Shown here piece by piece: positions 49,190-61,064 of a DNA stretch of 64,000 bases. How positions within the stretch are numbered: position 1 is the first letter of the stretch; every line of letters begins with the position of its first letter. The position numbers and the translations under genes were made by a program. The notes under the pieces are model-generated. The model was not told the origin of the DNA, searched no databases, and saw nothing but the letters and a program-made list of their open reading frames with translations. Source of the stretch: Atopsyche davidsoni (taxonomy: Eukaryota; Arthropoda; Insecta; Trichoptera; Hydrobiosidae); assembly GCA_022113835.1 (NCBI GenBank), contig JAILWY010000011.1:3038001-3102000 (forward strand), read 5' to 3'.

Positions 49190-49810
49190 ATCTAACCGCT
49201 GGAATGTACACACGTCTATTTTTGAAAACATATCAAATTGTACTTGTGTTGTTATTTTTACTGAGAATTCATTTATCGCAATCCGAAAGTTCTGAGTCCA
49301 TATTTATTACCAAAATTAAAAAAAAAAAAAAACAACTTATTTGAACTTAATACACTAAAGCACTGAACCACGAGGTGATGCTTATTTTCATATTTCGATT
49401 TGTTTATTTATTTATATTAAAGATTAAAATAACGTAGCTTTTAGCCACAAATAGCGAACAGAATACATCGCTTTAAGAAAACTATTTTTTTGAAAAAATA
49501 CGTACCGGAAAAGATTTTTTCTAGAAATAAATATCTTTGTGTGGAGCCAACTCACGTACCGTCAGTCGCAGAGCTCCTTTTTTAGTTGCAGTGTTTTTTA
49601 TTTCCTCTGAACACAAAAAAAAAACACCAGAAAAGAATGTTAAAAAAAAGTAAAGAACAAGTAAATAAGACAACACCGTTACTATGAATTTTATAAATAA
49701 TATAGTGATGAATATTTAATTTGCATTTGGTAATTTATCCACTCTTTTATAAAAAAAAAACTTTTACTGTTGTGTATGTTCGCAGGTTTAGGCGGCAGGT
49801 GTTATTCGAT

Positions 49811-49957
49811 GATTTTGGTTTTTGGGTGTTGAGCTGTTCGATGTATTCTGTCCACCGATATTTCTCAATGAAAATATCTGAAGATGGCCCCAGCATGGAG
49901 ACCGAAACGTCAAAGCACAGAAAACTTTAAGCAGCTCAACACTCGAGGCCCAAATCT
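49811..49957. mobile_element. Inverted-repeat element with GACCGAAACG core
   Basis: The left arm 'ggtttttgggtgttgagctg' and the right arm (inverted) 'ggcctcgagtgttgagctg' pair over most of their length. Between them is 'tggagaccgaaacgtc', the dispersed-repeat core. This copy suggests the whole family is a small non-autonomous DNA element. Confidence 0.65.
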
Positions 49958-50711
49958 AAGGAATTGATCATATTTGTAATGAACGTATTTTGTACTTTTT
50001 GATGAAAAAAAACTTAACAAGGGCGTATTACATATAAATATATTTAATTATTATTCGCATTAAATTGCTTAAATGAAAAATAAATTAATAATTTTATATT
50101 TTTAAAAGTATAATGTATACTATATTGTATAAATATAAAAAAAATAAATGGCTAAAGTGACTACAGATTATATGATTTTATTTATACTTTATTTCTAACT
50201 TAGATTTTAGAATAAAAAAAATCAATTAAAACTGATTTTATAAACGACTGTTTTTGCCATAAATGACCAATTAGCGCAAAAAATACATGCAGCGATATTT
50301 TCAGAAAAATCAAACTTAAAAAAATATGAATATTTTTTCTAAATCTCTCGCATATTAATATTTTCCAAAATTGTCGAACAAAAATACGATGACCACATGA
50401 AATAAAAATGGCGTTGAAAAAATTGATTTATATATTATTTTAAAATTCATGAATTTACTATCCATTCAATTATTGAAATTCTGCAAGTGACGCCTGCCAC
50501 AAGTTTACTTAAGTAGTTTTTATATAATGATGGATGGTTTTTTTTTTTATTATTTAAAAATAAATGACTAAACTTCCAACCATTATTCAAAAAGTGACAA
50601 TCTGAATGACCATAAATACTCGTTACGTCATATTTTGTTGAATAACTGTCACAACTTCCAAACGGGCGGGGCTCGCGAATGAATCATTGAATTTATTTTT
50701 AAAAATTGGAA

Positions 50712-50830
50712 AAGCCGTCTACACACCAGACAACACAGCCGACCGATAAAATAAACCACATTTCGATGGGACGTTATCGAATAATCATCGGTCGGTTGTA
50801 CTTTGCGATTGTCGCGTGTGTAGACCGCTT
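50712..50830. mobile_element. MITE with GTCTACACAC / ACACAACCGAC ends, copy 3
   Basis: The left end reads 'aagccgtctacacaccag' then 'caacacagccgaccg'; the right end 'tcggtcggttgtac' closes with 'gtgtgtagaccgctt'. This is the cleanest inverted pair of the three copies. Confidence 0.85.
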
Positions 50831-52683
50831 AAAAAACTTAGGCATTCAGTAGGAAAAATGTATTAAATAGCAGTGGCGTGCAGCTCTTATATGATATAAA
50901 GCACTAAAATTGTTGAACAAGCATGTTATATTACATTTATTTATTTTTATCAAATAATTGTTACACTTATAAGACAGCGTAGCTTAGGAGAGATAATATT
51001 TTTATTAATTATAAAGTTTTGCATATGTTTTACACTTATATTAAAAATTCTTTGCACGCCAATGTAACAAGATTACAAAAGCGCTAATTAAAATATGAAA
51101 TATTGATTTAATTCAATTTAATTTTTATGTTATTTTATTAAGTGCATTTGAAGAAGAAATCCTTTATATGCTGTAATTTAATCAGAGGTCCTATTATTTG
51201 TAATTATTTTTTTTATATAGCCGAAATAAGCACAGTTTACTTTTACTGTTTCAAAAGTTTAAAAAAACATTATTTGAAATAAAATATAATTTTATTATTC
51301 TCAATACGTTAAACTCGACAAAATGTTTGAAGTAAGAATTTTTAATAAATAAACAACGTTACACGATACATAATATTTCTTTTACTATTTTTACCTGTCA
51401 ATAGAAAATGCAAACATTATTATTCAACTTATTTAAAAATAAATAGCATTTATTTCGTGTCGTTTCTCAAATAAACTCTTCGACACTTCTACTTATATTT
51501 TGACATAAGTAATCCATAAAGTAAACAATTCGTAAATTCACGTGTCATAGAAACAAAGAACATCCAATTATTTTTTCTTTAATATATTTATTTTGTTGAC
51601 TACTAACGACATTTGTGATATACTGCTTGAAAGATAATGCGTTTATCTAAAAAATTAAAATTGATGAAGGGGTTAGAAATCATTTGGCAGGTTTTGAAGC
51701 AGATCTTATGGAAAAAAAATTGCCAAACCTGTAAAATTCTTGACGTGAGAATTCACGCAAAAGTTTCAATAGAGGAATATAAAATATTATTAAAAAAAAA
51801 AAATTTGTTTTGTTTAAAAAAAAAATATTGTTTTTACAATTTTTAAGTTTGTTGAATGTATTTTATTAATTCTTAGCGTATTTAATATTATGTATATTTT
51901 TAAAAGTTTTTGTTCGATCAGATTTAAATAAAAACTATTTATTTACAACATTTCAACTCAATATATTATTTAGACTTTTATGGTCTCTTTTAAATTTTAT
52001 AAGAATCTCGTTTATATTAATTTTGGAAAACAAATACTAGTAGCCAAGCTGCTAGAAGAATAGGACAATTTTAATTGTTTGTGTTTTCGCCTTTTAAGGG
52101 TTTCGACAGGCTTTCGTTCGGCGCTTAATACTAAAAAGAATATTAAGATATTTATATTTGTTTGTTTAAATATGGAGTATTATAAATTAAACCAGTCTGT
52201 ACTCATTTTGCAATTCGTAAAAAATATACCACATCAGTATAGTTATTTGGTCGAAATGATTTCCAGATGACATTGACATTTAACGCAATAGCTTAGAAAT
52301 ATTTAAATGTAAATTTATTTCGACTACCTTGTTTTCCGTCATATGGCTGTTTTGTTTTATATTATTATTATGGTATTGATTAATCACTTTAGACACAATC
52401 ATGTCATACACAATCATTATAATTACCAAGAGGTTGAAAGAAAGAAATATGCTTCGTTAAAAAAGTACGTTAAAATTGATTAATACGTTTCATTAAAATA
52501 TTCTAGGGGTACTATCATATTTACATGGGATAACATATAATATGTGGTAAAAGTTAATTGAAAGTAGCAAACGTAATGTAAAGCGCACATGGCGTACTTT
52601 GAAAAGGTTTTGTGAAATAGTTTTTTTTTATACATAAACTCAAAAACAAAAATAGAGAAATCCATGTACGCAACCCCTTAATC

Positions 52684-52760
52684 CACACCTTGTAAGCCAC
52701 ACAACTTGTGCGCAGGAGCAGGGGATAACCACATACCGTATTGTAAGCACAGCCCTAAAA
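52684..52760. repeat. Dispersed repeat, copy 2 of 2
   Basis: The sequence matches the 8497-8570 copy: 'ccacaccttgtaagccaca', 'ggggataaccacatacc', 'gtattg'. Confidence 0.6.
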
Positions 52761-52884
52761 ACTATTGCAAATTATCTAAATAAAAATAAGGAATCTTGTA
52801 ATTTAATATTTGTATGTATTACAACATAGTCTATGCGATTAAAAAGTAGGACGATTTATGCATCCAGTATATTGCAATCAGGGA

Positions 52885-53520
52885 TTTTAGACAGTAACAT
52901 GTCATAAAGTAGGCGTGCTCAAAAACTTAGATAGGGCATGCGTATGAGAGAAACCAAAGTAGGAGAAGTCCTAGATAGTAAGATATTATAAATTAGCGTA
53001 ATCAGAAACCTAATATAAACATGCCATAGGGCTTGTGTAGGGTCCAAGGGAAAATGGGGGGCGCTATGCAATACCTCTATGGTATTTTTATATGGAAAAA
53101 AATTGGTATAATTACAACTGTTATATCAAAGGGGGCGTTGGAATTTTTTTCTTGTCAACGGGTGGTGGTCAGTAAAAGGTGGGGAATCTATGTCCTAGAC
53201 CATAGGTGGCCAACCTTTTACAGCTGCAAATTAAGGAAATGAGATTTCCTACTGGGCTACTTCCATATATATGATATGATACGAACTACGCTCATTACAA
53301 TATGCATATGCGTTTAATATATAATGAAAAAAAAAATGTTTGCATATGCTCCATGGGCCATGGGTTGGCCACCTATGTCAGACAGTAAGATATTATAAAA
53401 TAGGCGTGATCAGAAACCTAGATTGAGCACGTCATAGGGCATGTGTAGGGGAGAAATCAAAGTAGGAGATGTCTTAGACAGTAAGGTATTATGAAGTAGG
53501 TGTAATCAGAAGTCTAGATT
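52885..53520. repeat. Degenerate tandem repeat, unit about 85-95 bp, beside the first Lim1 LIM exon
   Basis: Units begin at about 52890, 52976, 53384 and 53480. Each carries 'agtaagatattataaa', 'taggcgt' or 'taggtgt', 'tcagaaacctaga', 'catagggcatgtgtagg', 'aaagtaggaga' and 'tcttagac' or variants. The second unit is broken by unrelated sequence (53053-53190) and by a MITE (53201-53377). The array ends about 40 bases before the exon's splice acceptor. Confidence 0.8.
53201..53377. mobile_element. hAT-like MITE in the tandem array
   Basis: Perfect 14-bp inverted ends: 'cataggtggccaac' at the left and its reverse complement at the right. The left flank 'tcctagac' and right flank 'tcagac' could be an 8-bp target duplication with a two-base deletion. 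177 bp, no ORF. Confidence 0.75.
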
Positions 53521-53560
53521 GTTGGTTTCGTGTGTGTGGGACTGATGTGGGCGTGTTGCA

Positions 53561-53594
53561 GGGCGCGGCGAGGCAGTGGCGGGCGGCGCGGTGA
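53561..53594 (+). other. Splice acceptor and leader before the Lim1 start codon
   Basis: A 'gttgcag' acceptor at 53555-53561, with weak pyrimidine content, implies at least one upstream non-coding exon. The next 32 bases are GC-rich and stay open in the Lim1 frame. Confidence 0.5.
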
Positions 53595-54793
53595 TGGCGT
53601 GCGCGGGCTGCGACAAGCCCATCCTGGACAAGTTCCTGCTGAAGGTGCTGGAGCGCGCGTGGCACGCCGCCTGCGTGCGCTGCGTGGACTGCCGCGAGCC
53701 TCTCACCGACAAGTGCTTCTCCAGGGAGGCCAAGCTCTTCTGCAGGAACGACTTCTTCAGGTAACCTCTCCTCCACCCCCACCCCACCTCCCTGCACCTT
53801 ACTTAATCCCTCTACATCCAACTAGTCATTTGTGTCTTCTTATACGTCTTTCATTGAAATAAAGAATACATCAACCAACAGTGTCCCCTCAAATCGCTAT
53901 TAACTAAGTCATACTGTCTTGTAACAACCAACGGATTGATTATTTACTGGAATTATAAAAAGTAGATCTGATTTATGACCGGTATGTTTCTACACATTCT
54001 GTCTCCACCACATATAATCCGTAGCCGCGGGATATTTATGGGAAAGTAATTGTCCATGGAGAAAGCCTGCGCATTTTCGAGTGCGGGGGCCGACACGCCG
54101 CGAACAAATATACAGTATTGACAGGTTAAGGTCTGAGTTTCAGCGGAAAAGGAGTCTAATACAATCTTATAGCCCAATCAACTCTTACCTTCCTTGTCCA
54201 CCTGCACGATTTGCATTTCGATAATTGATCTGTCATTGAGGTTTATCAAACCGCAGTTAGTGTGACCCTTGTCTTTTGAATTTTTTCTCCCAGAAGTGCT
54301 CCCACTTGGAGGTAGAAGGTTAACCAGCCTATGGGTTATTATAGAGATATTTCACAAGGGAAAATCGATCAATCCTAAATTTTTCACACAATTATTGTAA
54401 TCAAAATACAGTCCAAAGCAGATACTTGAAGCCTTAATTGAAATACATATCAATGATATGTTTTTCTATTCTAAAATCAAGGACCTCTTCTGCAAGAGGT
54501 TCGGCATGACTCTGTCGAAAATGTCGAGAAAGGAGATAACTATAGAAGATTGCCTCAACCGGAAGTTTTCTCCCGCAGACGATACGGCACAAAGTGCGGC
54601 GGCTGCGGCGATGGCATCTCCCCGTCGGAGCTGGTCCGCAAGGCGCGGGAGATCGTGTTCCACCTCAACTGCTTCACCTGCCTGGTCTGCCGCAAGCAGC
54701 TCAGCACCGGCGAGGAGCTGTACGTTCTCGCGGACAACAAGTTCATCTGCAAGAAGGACTTCCTGGAGGGCAAGGCGCCGCCGCTTCACCACG
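53562..54793 (+). CDS. Lim1: Lim1 (LHX1/5-type LIM-homeodomain protein), first two coding exons, partial
   Basis: Exons 53562-53760 and 54579-54793, joined in phase 2, give two LIM domains; the second exon ends in phase 1 at a 'gtgagt' donor. The likely start is the ATG at 53594 ([16 protein letters not shown]), because LHX1 proteins start at the same place. LIM1 ligands are C3, C6, H24, C27, C30, C33, C50, D53; LIM2 ligands C62, C65, H84, C87, C90, C93, C113, D116. The junction DFFR-RYGTKC and the run FHLNCFTC...[10 protein letters not shown] are diagnostic of LHX1/5 against other LIM genes. LIM domains bind the co-factor Chip/LDB; the protein acts in the nucleus in head, nerve and limb patterning. 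The homeodomain was looked for and is not in the window, so it lies beyond 64000. The frame is open upstream of the ATG back to the acceptor, so a longer N-terminus is not excluded. Confidence 0.93.
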
Positions 54794-55629
54794 GTGAGTC
54801 ACCCAAACTAAGCACTTCGAGATCAATCACGCGATTCCTTACCTCGTCCCTTTGCCAGGAACTCACACTTGCTCATGTCGCAGGTTAAGCTGGAGATTAT
54901 TTGTACGCTACACTCAACAAATACAATATTTATTTTGGGTGTAGGACGCTATTGGCTGGCTGCAAGTTGGTGGCACGATTTGTCGCTACGGACGTAGAGG
55001 CCTGAAGAGGTTACGGACAGGGCTGCGTTCCAATACGGACCCAACTGCATCTCGAGCATGCGACTTTTTCTCCACCAATCATCACCGCAGAATCCGAATT
55101 GAAATTACGCAAAGTACCGGGGCAGACACTTACATCTGTGCGCAAACATTTGTGCGGGCCCCGCGGCGGGCAAACAGCGCTGCAGAAACAGGCCGTGTTG
55201 TGATAGGGGGGAGTCCCCTTGTGCCGAGCTGTTGTGCCGTGCAACCGATCTGTTTGCTCTGCGAGAGGGCCCCGGGCCGGGATGCGCAGGAGTGCCCCCC
55301 CAGACGGGCTGAAATATTCAAACCCTCGTATCTGGCAGCGGTCAGCTGATCAATCCGTCCTCGGTTGACAGTCCAACCGCCCGTCGTGTGCGTTTTTGGA
55401 CCAACTCGATAGTCGGTTTGGTACTTCAGATATTCTCAAGTTGGTGCCACCAACACGAGGACTGGGAGTGCCAAAAACATTCGATCAGCTGATTAACTAT
55501 AAAAAGCAGCCAAAATCGAAAACCGTTTATTTTTATCAGTCCTCCTCGCAAATGTTATAACACAGTCTATAACTTTTCCCGCCGGTTATTGAATATTCAA
55601 TAGAACCGCATCCAGTGCGAGAGCAGTAG

Positions 55630-55710
55630 TCTTATTGGCTCAGTGATAATACATTCGGCTCTCAACTGGGAGGGCCTCGGATCGATCCCCGCCCATGCAG
55701 GTAGAATCTT
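55630..55710 (+). repeat. tRNA-derived SINE head
   Basis: 'ttattggctcagtgataat' resembles an A-box; about 35 bases on, 'cctcggatcgatccccg' carries a B-box. The T-arm pairs but the anticodon arm is weak. No tRNA gene is called. Confidence 0.55.
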
Positions 55711-55999
55711 TAATTAGGCAGCCTACACGCGTTGCGACATGACCGCACACTAACTAGACATTAACATCCTATTATTTTGATTTTTATATTAAATAATACG
55801 GAATAAAGATTGCACAAAAAACAAGCAGTATTTGTTGATTCATTAAATCGGATGCATACTAAAATATTTTTTTTTTATTATTTACATAATATTTATGTTT
55901 TTTAACATTGGGCTGCACTGCTCGGGAGGGTTGACTGTCATCGAGTCGGAATGTGCAGCTCGGTTTACAATCAACAAACCAATTAATGTGGAAGTACAC

Positions 56000-56340
56000 A
56001 TGTAGCGCAGTCTATTCTTTCACTCACGACCGACCGCACACTCGCAGAGGTTGCAAAATTTGAACAGCAACACAAGTTATTAGGCAATCTCCCCAAGGGC
56101 GTGCGTGGCGGCGCGCCACGCGTGCTCCGGCCGCGCCGATTCAAATTCGGAACACGTGCCCGGCCGCTGATTGGCCCCTCTCCCTCCCCCCCCCCCTCGC
56201 CCCTTCCCCCCCACGCTCGGACACCCGCGCGCGTTCCGTTCCATATTTGATTTTTTGAATATTTGAATTTGTTCCGGCTGCTGTTTTCGAATCGCCGAGG
56301 GTTGGTTCCGGTTCTCGGCTGTGTGTTTATTATCACAAGC
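56000..56340 (-). promoter_or_regulatory. CpG-rich candidate antisense promoter or enhancer in the Lim1 intron
   Basis: Read on the minus strand the order is: 'ggggccaatcagcgg' (CCAAT box), 'gcacgtgttccg' (E-box), a GC-rich block with 'ggcgcgccgccacgc', then 'ctctgcgagtgtgcgg' leader-like sequence. It could start an antisense RNA. The long minus-strand ORF over it has no domain. No transcript evidence is available. Confidence 0.3.
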
Positions 56341-58017
56341 ATATTGTAGAATAATGCCCAGCCCTCTCGAGCATTATTACTCTCGTTTTGATTGAAAATA
56401 TTTGAATTTAAAACAGTTGCATTTTTTTTTGGCAAATTTTTAAAATGCACATGTAGGCAAAAGATTTCTACAAAACTCATTGAAAAAAAATTACATATCA
56501 GCTGCTTTTATAAATATGAATAATAATAGCTTGTTCGATTTTTAGTTACCCATATGTTAGGTTTGCACAATGAAAAATGAAAACCTAAGATATCTGTATT
56601 AATGGCAGTTATTTTCATTATTACGTTTTTTAAAAATTATTTTTAATAATGTAAAAATGCTAGGTTTAATTATAAGAGAGTGTTTGTAAATTTCACAGTG
56701 ACACGTAATATTTAAATATTACAACAAAGTGTAACACTTTTTTTGTCCTTTCACTGTTTCAGATGTAAATTTTTATAAACATATATGACATACTTTATAA
56801 TAAGAAATTTGATATCTTATTATTTTAATATATTGATTTTTTAAAACCAATTTATTGATGAAGCTGTTTTGAATTAAGGTGGTAAAACAAACACCCCTTA
56901 AAAATAAGTTGTGTATATGATATTATTTCGATACGTTGTAGATTAAATGCACTCTTTACGATCCATACGAAGCCTATTTAAATTTGATAACTAGAATTAA
57001 ATAAAAGTAGTTTTATTCTTTAATAAAAATATTTAACATGAAGTTCCTCTTAATTTTAATTAAATTTTGTGCATAATCTACGCTACGTCATTATTTTTTG
57101 ATTTAAGATTTATTTATCTCTTTGGCTTAACTAACGCGTATTTCTCTCTAGCATTTATATCGTCTAAGGAAGATATCATTAGTTACCTAATTATAAAAAA
57201 AAAAAAGATTTTCCCAGGCAATGATTTCCTGCTAAGTTTTTTCCAGGCTTGTAAAAATGCGCCATAAATTTAAAAAGTACACAATAAACAAGACATCTAA
57301 CACGACGCTCTCTCAGTGGTACGAAAATAATAATTTAAATTCGCATTCAGTTGACGTGGAAACACATTTTTTTTATAACAATGCCTTCATCCATTTTGTT
57401 TGTTCTAACAATTAATCAAATGTTCAAGGCGCCATTTCACCGTTTTCTGGTAAACCTCATTCTTCTACCTCGTTAAAATGCAGTTATATTTAAACAAAAT
57501 ATAATGTAAACAAATCGTCTATTGTTTGTTATATAAACTAAACATAACTCAACGAGACCTCATCCAACTATACACGATTAAAATATCTAAATAAATATTA
57601 TTATAAGTAAAAGAAATTTGAAATATATATTCGCATTAGTTTAGTGCATTACAAATGATAAAAAAATATTGGATTTAAATATTATTAACTTACGCTAAAC
57701 AGATATATAATAAATACGAGATAATTTTCATAGTGAATCAGATTTCATGAAAAATCTAATATATAAATAGATAAATTGGAAAAAAAAAAAAAACAGTTTT
57801 AAGATAATATAATTACGTCGACTTTAAAATGTATTTTTTTTACATTTGAACATATAAACACCATACTATTTCAAAACTGGTTAAATTCTTGAAAAAACCA
57901 TATATAAACAATAATTGGGACTAAAAATAAGCCATTGAAATACAAAGTGCCCGCATACAAAAAAAATATATAAATTGCCTAATCATTTGGCTGTTTATAT
58001 TTGCTGTTGAACTTAAT

Positions 58018-58115
58018 TTTAGAAATTCAATATTTTTGACAGAGAGTACTTGGTGGAATATTTTAAATGATTAAAATACTTGAGTGATTTTTCCACATAT
58101 ATTTTTTTACTGGTG
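58018..58115 (+). mobile_element. Hairpin repeat family, truncated copy
   Basis: 'attcaatatttttgacagag' then 'agtacttggtggaat' is the family tail; 'aaatacttgagtgattttt' then 'ccacat' is the start of the hairpin arm. The second arm is missing. Confidence 0.7.
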
Positions 58116-58872
58116 GAACTTAATTTTGCTAGTGCAGCGCTAGATATAGCTCCGTCCTTGTCGCGGAGAGTGTTCCCAAGATATATTTGTTCTGCTTTAA
58201 TGGCCTGACATGTTATAAATCGATAAATTAATTAAAAAAACCCATTCGAAAACAAGTAGCCGTGTTGTGTATACACCTACCGAAAAAAGGAGGCAGTGCC
58301 CACACATTACACGCTACAAACAATTGTCTCATAATTACAGCTTTATATAAAAACACACTGTACATCCTGTTACCGTGACGTCACAAGAAGCCAGTTCGGT
58401 GTTTATATTTTGCATATCTGATATACAGGAGGTCTCTTTTCATTTCAATTTAATTAAAGATTAAAAATCTATTGAAACAGCAATATAAGCTGATAAAATT
58501 ATGGTATTGTATAGAACCTGAGGACCCACTTTATTATTCTCCCTAAGAAAACCACGAACAGACCAAAAGAGAGGCACCTGAAGAAGAAGATTGTATAACA
58601 TTGTATATAATTGTAAAAAACAGCTATGTAGTGTTTTGTCACTTCTGATAATAATATATAAAATAAGATACGTGTGTTTGTAATGTTGGAAACGCATGGC
58701 ATCAACAACTTTTCAAATTTAAATATGCTAGCTGATTAAAAAAAAATCAATTTAAATTTTTGGTAATAATATTATCTACTTTTGTATTATTCGTTTAGAT
58801 TTAGACACTTAAAATATAAGGTCACGTTACTATCGGTTGTGTCACAGCGTGAGCAGGCAGCTTTTGAATAAA

Positions 58873-59075
58873 TAAAGGCGGAGTAAACTGCGAATGTAAA
58901 GCACGTTGTACAATATGGTATTAAAATCGCTTAACCATGTTTTTTTTTTTAAAATACATTATGTATTCAAACAAATCTAAAAAAAAAATAACCGCTCCAT
59001 ACAACAGCGCTATCATAAATAGAGGAGGAGTGAAACACGAATGTTAAGCGCGTTGTATAGTATTATATCACAGTG
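58873..59075. repeat. Direct repeat, two units about 146 bp apart
   Basis: 'ggcggagtaaactgcgaatg' with 'gcacgttgtacaatatgg' near 58875 recurs as 'ggaggagtgaaacacgaatg' with 'gcgcgttgtatagtatt' near 59021. The copies are degenerate. Confidence 0.6.
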
Positions 59076-60300
59076 TGTATATTCGGTTGTACACGCACAC
59101 CAGTGGCGTCCACGCTGTATATGGAGTCAGGGAGGGGCACGCCATTTCATATTCTCAATCGGCACGAATGGCTGGAATTAATTATTCCGTTTGATGCCTC
59201 TCGTCTTATTTATGGACTTATAAATTCGGTTTCAGAATTCCGAATGGTAGCTGCGAGGTGTTTGAACATAATCAGAGATTATTTAATTATGCGTACTTGT
59301 ATCGCGTGTTTTTTTTTTTTAACGCGCATAATGAAACGCCGCTCCAGTGCCACGTGGTTGGCAGCGGCGTCGGCACGTGGACTGATGAAGGTGCCACCAT
59401 AATTCATAAATTTATGAGAAGGCAAAATAATCATTTTATACGTTATTTTTGATACATTCAATGGCAGCTCCAATGGTAGACCATATTTTTACTTAACTTT
59501 ATGGCACGACGTACCGACGGCACTGCTGCGAACCGTGTGGCTCTCGAGGATGATTTAAGCCGCACTTCATATTTATAACGAATAATTGCATCGGCGAAAC
59601 AATTAGACGAGAATTCATAAAATACCTTTAAAGTTTTTTAACTGGGAAAATAAATGCGTATTGTTTTGTAATTTGGACTGACCGTGCAGTGTAATAATAA
59701 TTAATGTTTATTTAATTCGATACAACCGATAATTCAAAACAACTTCGTAAAAGTTTAATAAATACTTAATAATAAATAAAATTGTTGAAATAAATTTAAT
59801 AATTAATATTCTGATGTTATCCAATTGACTTTATCTGCAGCATCTTGTATTTGAAATGTTTATATGCAATAGTTGTAGCAGGCCATATTTATTATTTCGA
59901 AAAATATGTCCAAAATAGGATATATTTACGATTTTATCCTGCTGCATGTTAAATCGAGGTGGCGGGCATTGATTTATTATTAAAAATGCATTCGTTGTGT
60001 TCTCGCATTTCTCACATTCGCAAAAGTCACTTTTCAGCATTCGCCGGGAGTCGCGAGCTAAACGCTCTCACGCCCCGGAAAGGCGGCAGTAAAAGCGAAA
60101 TAAAACCGGGAACGTGTCATTATAATGTTTATAAATTTTGAAATAATACACTCGAAGGGGGTCTTTAAATTACAATAAACGTGGCCGTTACCCGCGACAC
60201 AAAAGAAAAAGCGGACGAACCACCTCCGGCCTCGGACGGGATTTTTCGTCTCGTCTCGAGGGTTCCCGTTTAATGTCTGGTTTGCGACCGCTTTTATCGG

Positions 60301-60415
60301 CCGTAAAAGGCTGAGGGCGATCCGGGGGCCCGGGGCACGAGGAGGGGGCAAGGGGAGGGGGCCCGGGGCACGGGAAGGGGCACGGGGAGGGGGCCCAGGG
60401 CACGGGAAGGCAGTC
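60301..60415 (+). repeat. G-rich minisatellite, quadruplex-prone
   Basis: Repeated 'ggggcacgggaaggggcacg'-type units with many runs of four or five G on the + strand. The complement codes only a proline-rich shadow ORF. Confidence 0.8.
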
Positions 60416-60648
60416 TTGCGCCCCCGCGGGGGCCGAGCCGGCTTCTAATTTCGCAAGATCGAATTCTAAACACCGTGCGAAATGCGATGACGTCGACTTT
60501 GGTGTGTTTTTTTTTTTTTTTTTTGTTGTCTTTTTTGTTTCACGTCCCTGCGAATGCGAATATTTGAAGTTTTTAACGAGCTTCTGTGGCGTACTTGTTG
60601 TAGGGCGTGGGAAATTATTTATTATATTTTTTGACGTAAACATTAAAG

Positions 60649-60866
60649 AAATTCAATATTTTTGACAGAGAGTTCTTGGTGGAATTCCATTTTAATGTTT
60701 TTGAATAAAATACTTGAGTGATTTTTCACATTTTTGTTTTTATTAGTGACCACTGACCAGTTTCGCCGACTTTTCACGTTGTTTGATAATGCCAACGTGA
60801 AAGGTTGGCGAAACCGGTCACTAATAAAAACGAAAATGTGGAAAATCGCTCAAGTATTTTATTCAA
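60649..60866 (+). mobile_element. Hairpin (fold-back) MITE-like element, copy B
   Basis: The tail at 60649-60694 is followed by a hairpin with arms of about 75 bp (60701-60781 and 60792-60866). The arms pair through 'aaatacttgagtgattttt', 'tattagtgac' and 'gtttcgcc'. The centre 'gtttgataatgcc' plus 'aacgtgaaaggt' is the reverse complement of the centre of the 34.9-kb copy. Confidence 0.85.
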
Positions 60867-61064
60867 AAATAGTTAACTTTAAACTTACTGTCGGTTCGAT
60901 TTCCGTCTTTTCGAAGCGAACCTCAAACTGACGTACATGACTTTAACTATTCGTTATTATTAAAATAATAAAGTTATATTTTTATTACATTATTGATACA
61001 CAGTTACGAGTAACTGTTTATATATTTAAGATAGCGATTATGATATTACCACACTAAAGGCGGG

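Larger units (their letters stand above)
40981..52880. other. AT-rich non-coding stretch upstream of Lim1
   Basis: No supported gene. It contains repeat copies at 44263-44320, 48352-49189, 49811-49957, 50712-50830 and 52684-52760, a palindrome (47396-47426) and a TA repeat (46719). A moderately GC-rich block at 45200-45470 and another at 48070-48350 have no recognisable product. About 41.0-43.2 kb shows only AT-rich sequence. Confidence 0.5.

Noticed and set aside
51637..51846. 69-aa Lys-rich ORF
   Set aside because: Driven by poly(A) runs; no domain or conserved context.
55983..56480. 165-aa minus-strand ORF
   Set aside because: Crosses the CpG-rich candidate promoter; Gly/Arg-rich with no domain.
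60188..60643. 151-aa Pro-rich minus-strand ORF
   Set aside because: Complement of the G-rich minisatellite and a T-run.
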